From: Rufibacter sp. XAAS-G3-1
GTDB lineage: Bacteria > Bacteroidota > Bacteroidia > Cytophagales > Hymenobacteraceae
NCBI RefSeq assembly: GCF_013623775.1
Contig: NZ_JABFAM010000007.1
Location: forward strand, 372,001 to 436,000
Direction: 5' to 3'
Length of the DNA stretch: 64,000 nt
Under the pieces are notes generated by a model that saw nothing but the letters and a program-made list of their open reading frames with translations, ran no database searches and was not told where the DNA came from. A program made the position numbers and the translations under genes. Positions 41,760 to 49,386 of this stretch are shown in pieces. The stretch's first letter is position 1; each line of letters opens with the position of its first letter.

Positions 41760-43793
41760 TCAAATACGACGGACTTGTTCCAGGGCATCGGCCACGGATT
41801 GTACCGGCAGTTGGCAGGCACGGTTGTAACAGACATAGATGGTGGTTTGTCCGCCCTGCGCGGTGCGGTCTTCCAATAAAGGCAGGGTGGAGGAATCTTC
41901 CTCTTTGGTGCCGGCCAGAAGGGCGTTGGGTAGAAAGTGCTGCTGCAAGAGGCTCCTGAAAGAATGGGCTTCCGGGCCCACAATGGCAATCTCGGCGGTA
42001 GGTTTCAGTTTAAGGAAGTAGAGCGAGGCCCAGTTGGCTAGGTGGGAGGGTTCTTGCACTACCAGGTCGCGCACTTTGGAGAGCATTCTGTCTGACAGGC
42101 TGGAATAACGCTCTTTTTCTAAAAACAAGCCTAAAACGTGCAGGTTCATGGCCATCACTGAGTTGGAGGCGGGTACCACGTTGTCAAAAATCTCTTTTTT
42201 GCGGGCAATCAGTTGCTCCCCTGCGTTGCTGGTAAAGAAGAAAAGCTCTTCGGTTTCATCAAAGAAATGGGTGAGCGTATAATCCGTGAGGTTTCTGGCC
42301 TCTTTTAGCCAAATCTCGTCAAAAGTGACCTGGTACATGCCCAGCAACGCTTGAATCAGGAGGGCGTAGTCTTCCAGGAAACCGTCAATGGTGGCTTTGC
42401 CTTCTTTGTAGTTGTGGAAGAGTCGGTCTCCTTTTTTTAAGTTATTCAGGAGGAAATGGGCGTTGGTGCAGGCAAGTTCCAATATTTTAGCTTCACCGAA
42501 GGCACGGTACGCATCGGTGAGGCCGAGGAGCAGGAGGGCGTTCCAGGAGGTGAGAATCTTGTCATCCAGGCCCGGTCTGGGGCGCTGGGCTCTCGCTTGC
42601 AGAAGCGTGTCTTTCCAGTTCTGGACGTGCTCCTGCAGTTCTTCCAGAGAAAGTCCCTGGTCGGCGGCGAAGGCTTCATCGGTTTGGCGGCGGTGCAGAA
42701 TGTTGATGCCGTTTTCCCAGTTTCCTTCTTCAGAGGTGTGGTAGTATTTGCTCGCTACTTCAACTTCTGCGCCTAGTATTTCATTTAGTTCGGCTTGGGT
42801 GAACACGTAGAACTTGCCCTCCTCGCCTTCACTATCGGCATCCAGCGACGAGTAAAAGCCACCCTCGGGGCTGGTGAGTTCCCGTTCCACAAACCCGATG
42901 GTCTCCATGCCTACTTGCCGGTATAGTTCATTGCGGGTCACCTGGTAGGCTTCGGCGTAAAGACTAAGGAGTTGTCCGTTATCGTAGAGCATCTTCTCAA
43001 AATGCGGCACCAGCCATTCCTCATCGGTGGAATAACGGGCGAACCCGCCGCCAATCTGGTCATAGATTCCGCCGAAGGCCATTTCTTCCAACGTGAGGTT
43101 TACTTGCTCCAGCGCCGCCGGGTCTTGGCTGTAATGGTAATAGCGTAGCAGAAAGCGCCAGATACTGGGCATGGGGAATTTGGGGGCTTGGCTGGTGCCA
43201 CCGCGTTTGAAGTCAAAGCGGCGCTTCAAGTTGGTGAACATCTGCTCAAAAGCCTCTGAATTGAAGTCAGGATTGCCCTGCCGGAGGCCGTATTTTGCCA
43301 GTTCACTCTGCTGTAAATGCTGCACGAACTGTTCGGCAGATGTATCTAACTCTCGGCGGCTTTTGGTGTAGGCTTCCGCTATGTTTTGGAGCAACTGTTT
43401 CCAGTGCTGGGGCGGGAAATACGTGCCCCCGTAGAAAGGCTTCGCGTCTGAGTTCAGGAACACGTTGAGGGGCCAGCCGCCTTGTACCCCCATGGCCTGA
43501 AGGGCATCCATGTACACCTGGTCAACATCGGGCCGTTCCTCGCGGTCTACCTTGATGCAGACAAAGTGCTGGTTCATGACCTGGGCAATCTCTTCTTTTT
43601 CAAAGGATTGATGCTCCATCACGTGGCACCAGTGGCAGGCCGCGTACCCAATGCTCACCAGAATAGGTTTCTGCTCATCTTTGGCTTTCTGCAGGGCTTC
43701 AGTTCCCCAAGGGTACCAATCTACCGGGTTATAGGCATGTTGCAACAGATACGGGCTAGACTCCTGAGCAAGGCGGTTGGACTTTCTTTCCAT
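41760..43793 (-). CDS. Thioredoxin-domain protein, YyaL/DUF255 family
   Basis: 677 residues, the usual length for YyaL-like proteins (related to human SPATA20). The N-terminal thioredoxin-like domain has the active-site motif [14 protein letters not shown] and [14 protein letters not shown]; the rest is an alpha/alpha toroid like six-hairpin glycosidases ([34 protein letters not shown]). No signal peptide, so cytosolic. The reaction is not known. Inside it, at 42120-42140, lies a half P1 arm (AAAACAAGCCTAAAACG) read in frame as part of [10 protein letters not shown]. Confidence 0.93.
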   Translation of the reverse strand: MERKSNRLAQESSPYLLQHAYNPVDWYPWGTEALQKAKDEQKPILVSIGYAACHWCHVMEHQSFEKEEIAQVMNQHFVCIKVDREERPDVDQVYMDALQAMGVQGGWPLNVFLNSDAKPFYGGTYFPPQHWKQLLQNIAEAYTKSRRELDTSAEQFVQHLQQSELAKYGLRQGNPDFNSEAFEQMFTNLKRRFDFKRGGTSQAPKFPMPSIWRFLLRYYHYSQDPAALEQVNLTLEEMAFGGIYDQIGGGFARYSTDEEWLVPHFEKMLYDNGQLLSLYAEAYQVTRNELYRQVGMETIGFVERELTSPEGGFYSSLDADSEGEEGKFYVFTQAELNEILGAEVEVASKYYHTSEEGNWENGINILHRRQTDEAFAADQGLSLEELQEHVQNWKDTLLQARAQRPRPGLDDKILTSWNALLLLGLTDAYRAFGEAKILELACTNAHFLLNNLKKGDRLFHNYKEGKATIDGFLEDYALLIQALLGMYQVTFDEIWLKEARNLTDYTLTHFFDETEELFFFTSNAGEQLIARKKEIFDNVVPASNSVMAMNLHVLGLFLEKERYSSLSDRMLSKVRDLVVQEPSHLANWASLYFLKLKPTAEIAIVGPEAHSFRSLLQQHFLPNALLAGTKEEDSSTLPLLEDRTAQGGQTTIYVCYNRACQLPVQSVADALEQVRRI

Positions 43794-43817
43794 TTTTCTA
43801 AATGTGAGATGATGAGT

Positions 43818-43853
43818 GTTTCAGACCTCTTTTTAAGAAATAAGGCCTGAAAC
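43818..43853 (-). repeat. P1 palindrome after the GSCFA gene
   Basis: GTTTCAGACCTCTTTTTAAG pairs with its near-complement (TAAGGCCTGAAAC). It lies four bases past the GSCFA stop on the minus strand and just upstream of the YyaL-like gene. Confidence 0.65.
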
Positions 43854-43857
43854 GGCG

Positions 43858-44841
43858 TTAGTTCATACGCAGCTGCCGCTGAACCGTGTCAATTTCGGCC
43901 TGTACATCGGCTTCCGGGGTCATGCTTTTTAATTTCTGTAAGAGTTTCTGAAGGAACTGCTGGTGCGCGGGACTATCTGGGTGGAAGGATTTATGGGCTA
44001 ATTCGCGCTGTACTTCTGCCCAACGACCTATGAAGTTGGTAAAGGCTTGGTCGGCGTACGCCTGGACGAATTTCTCCCAGATGTAGTTCTCGGCCATTTC
44101 TGAGGGATGGAGCAAATCTGCCGCGTAAAACCGGTAATCGCGTAAATCGTCCAGCAATAATTCATAGGCGGGGAAATACGTGATGCGGGGGTGCTGCTCC
44201 ATGGCTAAGTGCGCCGCCACCCGCAGCAGACTTTTGCTGACGCTGTTCAGGGGAAGGGTGTCTTTGAGGTGGCGCACCGGGCTTACCGTCAGGAGTACCT
44301 GTAAACTTGGGCAATGGGTTTGCAGTAGTTTTAGCGTCTGCTGGGTATCATGGGTTATTTGGGCTAGGGTGAGAAGCCGTTTGGTGAACTGTTTTTGGGG
44401 TACTTTATGGCAATTGGCTACTAAACCGCCGGTGTCTTGGCGTTCATAGATGTACGCAGTTCCCCAGGTAAGCATCACTACCTGGGCCTGTTTCAAGAAG
44501 GTGTGTGCCTCTTGTATCTGCGCGCGCAGCATCTGTAACAACGCTTCTGGCTGAGAATGGGAGAAGGACGAGTGGAAGTCATAGTGGTACCAAATCCCGT
44601 TTTGCTCTACCAATCCGGCTTCTAACTTGCTTTCGTCCTGGGTAAGCGCGGCCCGCAACAGTTTATGGATGGACAAAGGGTTGAAAATAGTCCCGAACGG
44701 ATTCACCAGCGTATTGGCTTTTACTTCCTGAAGCTTTCGGCCCATGACTTCGGCGAAGCAAGACCCGATGGTGAAGATTCCTTTGGTGCGGGAGAACCGG
44801 GAAGGAGCGGTAGGGACGTTTAATTCGGTACGGAACTGCAT
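43858..44841 (-). CDS. GSCFA family protein
   Basis: 327 residues. The name-giving motif GSCFAEVMGRKL is at about residue 27-38 and is followed by NPFGTIFNPLSIHKLL. GSCFA proteins have an SGNH/GDSL-like hydrolase fold; HPSEMAENYIWEKF near residue 245 probably holds the catalytic His. No signal peptide. They are predicted to act on esters or acyl groups; the substrate is not known. The gene shares the minus strand with the HAD phosphatase, whose stop lies 45 bases upstream of its start. Confidence 0.93.
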   Translation of the reverse strand: MQFRTELNVPTAPSRFSRTKGIFTIGSCFAEVMGRKLQEVKANTLVNPFGTIFNPLSIHKLLRAALTQDESKLEAGLVEQNGIWYHYDFHSSFSHSQPEALLQMLRAQIQEAHTFLKQAQVVMLTWGTAYIYERQDTGGLVANCHKVPQKQFTKRLLTLAQITHDTQQTLKLLQTHCPSLQVLLTVSPVRHLKDTLPLNSVSKSLLRVAAHLAMEQHPRITYFPAYELLLDDLRDYRFYAADLLHPSEMAENYIWEKFVQAYADQAFTNFIGRWAEVQRELAHKSFHPDSPAHQQFLQKLLQKLKSMTPEADVQAEIDTVQRQLRMN

Positions 44842-44886
44842 AGGCAGGAGGGGCGAAGTGGCCCGCGAAGATAGTTATTTCTGTTG

Positions 44887-45570
44887 TTACGCTTTGGCTG
44901 CCACCAGCGGGTACAGTTCTTCTAAAGAATGAATGGTATACGTGGGCTGGGCGGCTAAACAGATTTCTTCTGCTCCGTACCCGTACGCGGCCCAACAAGA
45001 GGCAAGCCCGGCGTTTTTCGCGAAAAGCAAATCAGGTTCGGTGTCGCCCACCATCAGCATCTGGGAAGCAGAACATTGGGAATAATGCGGCTTTATCACC
45101 TGCTCGTACGCCATTGGGTCTGGTTTCTTTTTGAGCGGCTTTTTAGGATTATCGCCCACAATCATGTCAAAGTACTGCCGAAGATGGAAGCGCTCCAGGG
45201 AGTCTTCTATGGCGCGCTGGCCTTTGTTGCTGATGACCACGCAGGCAATTCCCTCTTTCTTCAGACGAGGCAACAGTTCCTCCACCCCCGGGAACAAGGT
45301 GGTAAGCCGGCCCCCATCGGTGTCATAGATATGACGGTAATGAAGTACCCAATCTTCCAGTTCCTCGGGGTTGCCTTGCAGCGGCGGATGCAACAAGGGC
45401 AATAGTTCTGAAAGGTTTCCGCCGGTACCAATGGCTTGTCTAATGGCATCTGGTGATGGCGGCGTGATTCCTTTCTGGTCAAACGCCTGCTTGAAAGAAT
45501 AAAGAATGGCGTTCTCTGTGGCACACAAAGTACCGTCAAAATCAAAGATGACTACAGGGTAGGGAAGCAT
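44887..45570 (-). CDS. HAD family phosphatase, phosphoglycolate phosphatase-like
   Basis: 227 residues from the ATG at 45570 (a start at 45612 would add 14 residues with no fit). HAD motif I is D10-F-D12-G-T (VVIFDFDGTLC), motif II is VVISNKGQ, and motif III/IV are seen as KKKPDP and VGDTEPDLLFAKNAGL. The cap is the small helical type of Gph. It should remove phosphate from 2-phosphoglycolate or a similar small molecule in the cytosol. Substrate not proven. Confidence 0.92.
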   Translation of the reverse strand: MLPYPVVIFDFDGTLCATENAILYSFKQAFDQKGITPPSPDAIRQAIGTGGNLSELLPLLHPPLQGNPEELEDWVLHYRHIYDTDGGRLTTLFPGVEELLPRLKKEGIACVVISNKGQRAIEDSLERFHLRQYFDMIVGDNPKKPLKKKPDPMAYEQVIKPHYSQCSASQMLMVGDTEPDLLFAKNAGLASCWAAYGYGAEEICLAAQPTYTIHSLEELYPLVAAKA

Positions 45571-45677
45571 AGAAAAGAAGAAAGGAGTAAACAACCCAAT
45601 ACTCCAGCGCACTCGCTTTTGTTGTTGAGCTGTTTGCTGGGCTTTATAATGCGGCCAGTAAATCTTTCAGATACAGC

Positions 45678-45716
45678 GGTTTTAAGCTGTTTTCCTGAAA
45701 ATAGATAAAAAACGGG
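45678..45716. repeat. P1-like palindrome upstream of the HAD gene
   Basis: CGGTTTTAAGCTGTTTTCCT pairs loosely with GAAAATAGATAAAAAACGG. Part of the 45571-45791 spacer, which has no gene. Confidence 0.45.
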
Positions 45717-45791
45717 GCGACTGGCTTTAGGAGATCCGTTTCTGGGGTGTTTTCTGTAAATCTTTGGCAAACTGGAGAAGGCATAAAACAA

Positions 45792-45820
45792 GACATCCTG
45801 CCGGAGTGCGGCAGGATGTC
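45792..45820 (-). terminator. Hairpin terminator of the rplI operon
   Basis: Arms GACATCCTGCCG (45792-45803) and CGGCAGGATGTC (45809-45820), 27 bases past the rplI stop, followed on the minus strand by TTGTTTTATG. Confidence 0.7.
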
Positions 45821-45846
45821 TGTAATGGATAAGAAGTTGCGTGAAC

Positions 45847-46290
45847 CTAGGCGGCTACCACATTGAAACGTACTTGGTGTTTCACTTCTTTGTGCAGGTT
45901 CAAGGTAGCGGTGTACTCGCCTAATGATTTCACCTCTTGGTCAAAATCAACGCGCTTACGGTCTACATCGTAGCCAAGGGCTTTCAGGGCCTCAGAAACT
46001 TGCAAGGTGGTCACCGCACCGAAGATTTTGCCAGACTCACCTGCTTTGGCAGGGATTTCCAACACAGTGTCACCAATACGGTTGGCTAAGTCTTGCGCGT
46101 CTTTCTGGAATTTCTCTGCTTTGTGCGCCGCCTGGCGGGTGTTCTCAGCCGCCACTTTGCGGGCAGAAGGGGTAGCCATTTCGGCTAAGCCTTGTGGGAT
46201 CAAATAATTACGGCCGAAACCTGGCTTTACTTTGACAATGTCGTTTTTGTAGCCAACGCCTTTCACGTCATCTTTAAGAATAACTTCCAT
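45847..46290 (-). CDS. rplI: 50S ribosomal protein L9
   Basis: 147 residues. The opening MEVILKDDVKGVGYKNDIVKV then GFGRNYLIPQGLA is the L9 N-terminal domain that binds 23S rRNA; a connecting helix (AAENTRQAAHKAEKF) and the C-terminal domain follow. It is the last gene of the rpsF-rpsR-rplI operon, 14 bases after rpsR. Full length and intact. Confidence 0.98.
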   Translation of the reverse strand: MEVILKDDVKGVGYKNDIVKVKPGFGRNYLIPQGLAEMATPSARKVAAENTRQAAHKAEKFQKDAQDLANRIGDTVLEIPAKAGESGKIFGAVTTLQVSEALKALGYDVDRKRVDFDQEVKSLGEYTATLNLHKEVKHQVRFNVVAA

Positions 46291-46304
46291 CTCTTTTTAC
46301 CTCC

Positions 46305-46556
46305 TTATTTTAAAGAATCTGTTACGTAAGGCAAAATAGCCAAGTGGCGTGCTCTGGCAACCGCCTGAGATACACGACGCTGGAACTTTAAGCTGGTTCC
46401 GGTTAAACGGCGCGGTAATAATTTACCTTGCTCGTTCACGAACTTCAATAAGAAGTTACCGTCTTTGTAGTCAATGTACTGGATTCCGTTTTTCTTGAAA
46501 CGGCAGTATTTCTTGCGCGTGTCTTGCTTGTGGATTTTTTCGTTTACTAAACTCAT
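46305..46556 (-). CDS. rpsR: 30S ribosomal protein S18
   Basis: 83 residues, normal length. KKYCRFKKNGIQYIDYKD and the conserved RLTGTSLKFQRRVSQAVARARHLAILPY are the S18 signature; S18 binds S6 on the small-subunit platform. Its start overlaps the rpsF stop by four bases (ATGA). Confidence 0.98.
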   Translation of the reverse strand: MSLVNEKIHKQDTRKKYCRFKKNGIQYIDYKDGNFLLKFVNEQGKLLPRRLTGTSLKFQRRVSQAVARARHLAILPYVTDSLK

Positions 46557-46924
46557 GACGCTTGGGCCTCCTTCTCTTTTTTAGATGATTTGAATTCACC
46601 GTTTCTGCGGCGCGCATTGTAAGCAACAGCGTGCTTATCCAGGGCGGTGGTCAAGAAGCGGATGATTTTTTCATCACGACGGAAAGCAAGTTCCAATGCA
46701 TCTACAATAGTAGAAGGGCCTTGGAACTCAACGAGGTGATAGAAGCCTGTGTTCTTCTTCTGAATTGGGTACGCCAGTTTTTTTAGGCCCCAGTTCTCCT
46801 CGTGAATAATGTCGGCGCCATTTTCCTTAAGCACCTGTCTGAACTTCTCGACCGTCTCTGTCATCTGCGCCTCGTTCAGCAACGGGGTCATGATGTAGAG
46901 TACTTCGTAATTTTTTAAAGTCAT
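46553..46924 (-). CDS. rpsF: 30S ribosomal protein S6
   Basis: 123 residues from the ATG at 46924 (MTLKNYEVLYIMTPLL); the frame continues upstream to 46966 but across the promoter. NYEVLYIMTP, WGLKKLAYPIQKKNTGFYH and FRRDEKIIRFLTT are typical S6. As in other Bacteroidota, no ssb gene separates rpsF from rpsR. The operon is read from the promoter at 46953-46983. Confidence 0.98.
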   Translation of the reverse strand: MTLKNYEVLYIMTPLLNEAQMTETVEKFRQVLKENGADIIHEENWGLKKLAYPIQKKNTGFYHLVEFQGPSTIVDALELAFRRDEKIIRFLTTALDKHAVAYNARRRNGEFKSSKKEKEAQAS

Positions 46925-46952
46925 TTGAAAAAATGATTTTGGTTCGAAGGGG

Positions 46953-46983
46953 CAAAGGTAAGGCAATATCCAACAGAAACCAA
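46953..46983 (-). promoter_or_regulatory. Promoter of the rpsF-rpsR-rplI operon
   Basis: On the minus strand, TTGG (46980-46983), 19 bases, then TACCTTTG (46953-46960), a full -7 match and three of four at -33. The rpsF ATG is 29 bases downstream of the -7 box. Confidence 0.65.
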
Positions 46984-47230
46984 GAAAGGGGTAAGATAAA
47001 GTGCGTCAGAGAAGATGGGCTTACTCCAAGACTGTTTTAACGCTGTTTTTTAGAAATTAAGGGAAAACTGCAAACCAATTAAAAGGGGAGAGCCACTGAT
47101 AAAAATTGCTCTGTCTTTAATGGAATAAGAGACAGGTGGTATCCAGAAAACTAGGGGCACCGCTCTAAAAGTTTATATATGTAGCCTGCCAACTTTGTGC
47201 TGTCTTGGCTCTACAACTGACCACGCAATC

Positions 47231-47350
47231 CTGCCGGAGGCTCCGACGAGTCTGGAGACTCGCGCCAGTTTACTTTACACCCGTGAGGTCTTGGATGCCT
47301 CACAGGTGATGTGTTTTGAGCCCGTTTTCCGCAAAAAAGCCCCCAAACGC
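47231..47350. repeat. Composite repeat M3-M2-P1, inverted
   Basis: Read left to right: diverged M3 (47231-47269, CTGCCGGAGGCTCCGACGAG then TCTGGAGACTCGCGCCAG), M2 (47280-47306, CCGTGAGGTCTTGGATGCCT then CACAGG) and P1 (47311-47350, TGTTTTGAGCCCGTTTTCC / AAAAGCCCCCAAACGC). This is the reverse order and strand of the composites at 1858-2009 and 15488-15645. Another loose P1 pair is near 47030-47062. Confidence 0.75.
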
Positions 47351-47951
47351 ATCATCTCCTGTACAAGATCAATTACTAATATAGAGTCTACACAACTCTA
47401 CCTAGTAATCCTATTATAGACCATAGTTGTAAAGGGGCATAGACTGCCGAAAAGGATGATGCCTAATCGTAAAACTAAAAATGATCTTGGAGGCAAGAAA
47501 CGGGATGAAAGCGACGGAACCTCCTTACAAACGATTGATAGAACTATTTAGAGTGAGTAGTGCCGGGGCAGGAAGAAGTATTCAAAGGGATAGGGGAAGA
47601 AAGAAGAGAACCGCACAGAAGTGAAAATGAATCAATCCTCCGCAAGGAAGAAGAAAGAGGGCGCGGGTATATACTATGGTAGAGTTTATATACCTATAGG
47701 AGGGTACGTAGTTATACGCTAAAATATAGCAAGAAAATAATATGATTTAAACCATAAAACTTAACCAATAATTAAGAGTAGAAGAGTTTGGCCCACCACC
47801 GCATGATCACTGTCTTCTTGGTTGCTGCTGAATAGTAGTAGTAATTTATAAAGTTTCTAAATAGGGCTTAAATAGGCTGTAACAAAGGTTTATGCTAGAA
47901 AAACAGCTTTTTGCCAGAGGGTTTTAATACCCTAAAATAAGGAATATTGTG
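47351..47951. other. 600-base AT-rich spacer before the act operon
   Basis: No gene, strong hairpin or repeat was seen. It is more AT-rich than the rest of the window and ends at the act promoter. It could hold binding sites for a regulator of respiration, but nothing specific is recognisable. Confidence 0.4.
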
Positions 47952-47982
47952 TTTGATTAATGGTGTGCGGATAGTAAGTTTG
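47952..47982 (+). promoter_or_regulatory. Promoter of the act-cox respiratory operon
   Basis: TTTG (47952-47955), 19 bases, TAAGTTTG (47975-47982): an exact match to the Bacteroidota -33/-7 consensus. The start of transcription should fall near 47989, giving a leader of about 40 bases before actA. Confidence 0.75.
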
Positions 47983-48027
47983 TGGCCGTAATGTACTTTC
48001 ACTATTCTTAAACACTACAATTTAGCT

Positions 48028-49350
48028 ATGATTAGCTGTAAAAAGAGAGCAAAATATACTTTCCTACTCCCTTTTCTCTTTATCTTCTTTGTCCTTTCAT
48101 CTGCCTTCGCGCAAGGGACGCAAGAGATGGGGGTTGAAGGGACGGCTGGTGTGACTCCGGCTCCGGCAGCGCCGGCGGCTGGCGCAGGAGGCGGTGCAGA
48201 CGCCGGTGTTATTGACAACGGCATGACTCTTTTCAAAAACAACTGTGTCCAGTGTCACTCAGTGGGAACAGATGTGGTGGTGGGGCCCGGTTTGCATGAT
48301 GTGCACAAAAGGAGATCAGAGGCCTGGCTCATAAAATGGATCAAGAATCCTAGCGCGCTCATCCAAAGCGGAGACAAAGATGCGGTTGCCATTTTCAACG
48401 AGTACAGCAAGCAGCAGATGCCTGCGTTCGCGTTCTCTGATGAGGAGCTTAAGTCTATTATCGCCTACATAGCCAGCGAAAGTGCCACCCCGGCAGAGGT
48501 GTCCGCTGCGCCATCTGGCGGGCCAGACACAGAGGCAGGTCAAAATGTGGGTACTGACGCGGTAGGCAATGTGGGGGGTACCGTAGACCTTCTGCTAATA
48601 GTGTTGGTAGTAGTGTTGATCGTGCTGGTGATTACCCTATTGATTATTGCCTCCGTTCTTAAGAATTACCTCAAAAGCAAAGGTGATTTAACCGGGGCTG
48701 AGCAAGAGATGCTGGAGCGTAGAACTAACTTTGCCAATATCTATAAGTCTAAAGCGGTAAGAATTATTGTAGGGCTTATTTTTGTAGTAGTGTTGGTAGA
48801 TATTTCCATTGATAAAGTAATGGGGGTTGGTATTCAGCAAGGCTATGCGCCAAGACAGCCCATCGCTTTCTCCCATAAACTGCACGCTGGTGACCACCAG
48901 ATCAACTGTAACTATTGCCACACCTCTGTCTATAAGAGTGCCAGTGCCAATATTCCTTCGGCGAACATCTGTATGAACTGCCATAGCCAGATCAAAAAAG
49001 AATCGCCCGAAATCCAGAAAATCTATCGTGCAATTGAGAACAACAAGCCAATTGAGTGGGTGCGGGTACACAACCTTCCAGATTTGGCATACTTCAACCA
49101 CTCCCAGCACACAAAAGTGGGTGGCGTAGAATGCCAGACTTGCCATGGCCCTATTGAAACCATGGAAGTGGTAGCCCAATACTCGCCATTGACCATGGGC
49201 TGGTGTATTGACTGTCACCGGAATACCCCTCTTAATACCGAAGGTAACGCTTACTATGACAACTTAGTGAAGTTGCATGAGAAGCAATCTAAAGGCGCAT
49301 TCGTGGTTGCGTCACAGGGTGGTACAGAATGTTCTAAGTGCCACTACTAA
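48028..49350 (+). CDS. actA: Alternative complex III subunit A, hexaheme with fused monoheme domain
   Basis: 440 residues. Signal peptide (1-29), an Ala/Pro/Gly-rich linker (about 35-60), then a monoheme cytochrome c domain with C73-V-Q-C-H77 and Met in QQMPAF. Two membrane helices follow (about 187-212 and 245-266). The C-terminal c7-like domain has five more CxxCH: CNYCH (294-298), CMNCH, CQTCH, CIDCH and CSKCH (435-439). ActA passes electrons from the iron-sulfur subunit ActB towards the oxidase. The five C-terminal hemes are the family norm; the N-terminal sixth one is an addition to the classic pentaheme form. First gene of the operon. Confidence 0.95.
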   Translation: MISCKKRAKYTFLLPFLFIFFVLSSAFAQGTQEMGVEGTAGVTPAPAAPAAGAGGGADAGVIDNGMTLFKNNCVQCHSVGTDVVVGPGLHDVHKRRSEAWLIKWIKNPSALIQSGDKDAVAIFNEYSKQQMPAFAFSDEELKSIIAYIASESATPAEVSAAPSGGPDTEAGQNVGTDAVGNVGGTVDLLLIVLVVVLIVLVITLLIIASVLKNYLKSKGDLTGAEQEMLERRTNFANIYKSKAVRIIVGLIFVVVLVDISIDKVMGVGIQQGYAPRQPIAFSHKLHAGDHQINCNYCHTSVYKSASANIPSANICMNCHSQIKKESPEIQKIYRAIENNKPIEWVRVHNLPDLAYFNHSQHTKVGGVECQTCHGPIETMEVVAQYSPLTMGWCIDCHRNTPLNTEGNAYYDNLVKLHEKQSKGAFVVASQGGTECSKCHY

Positions 49351-49386
49351 TTAATTCCATATCCTGAATTTGAGTTTTTGAGATAT

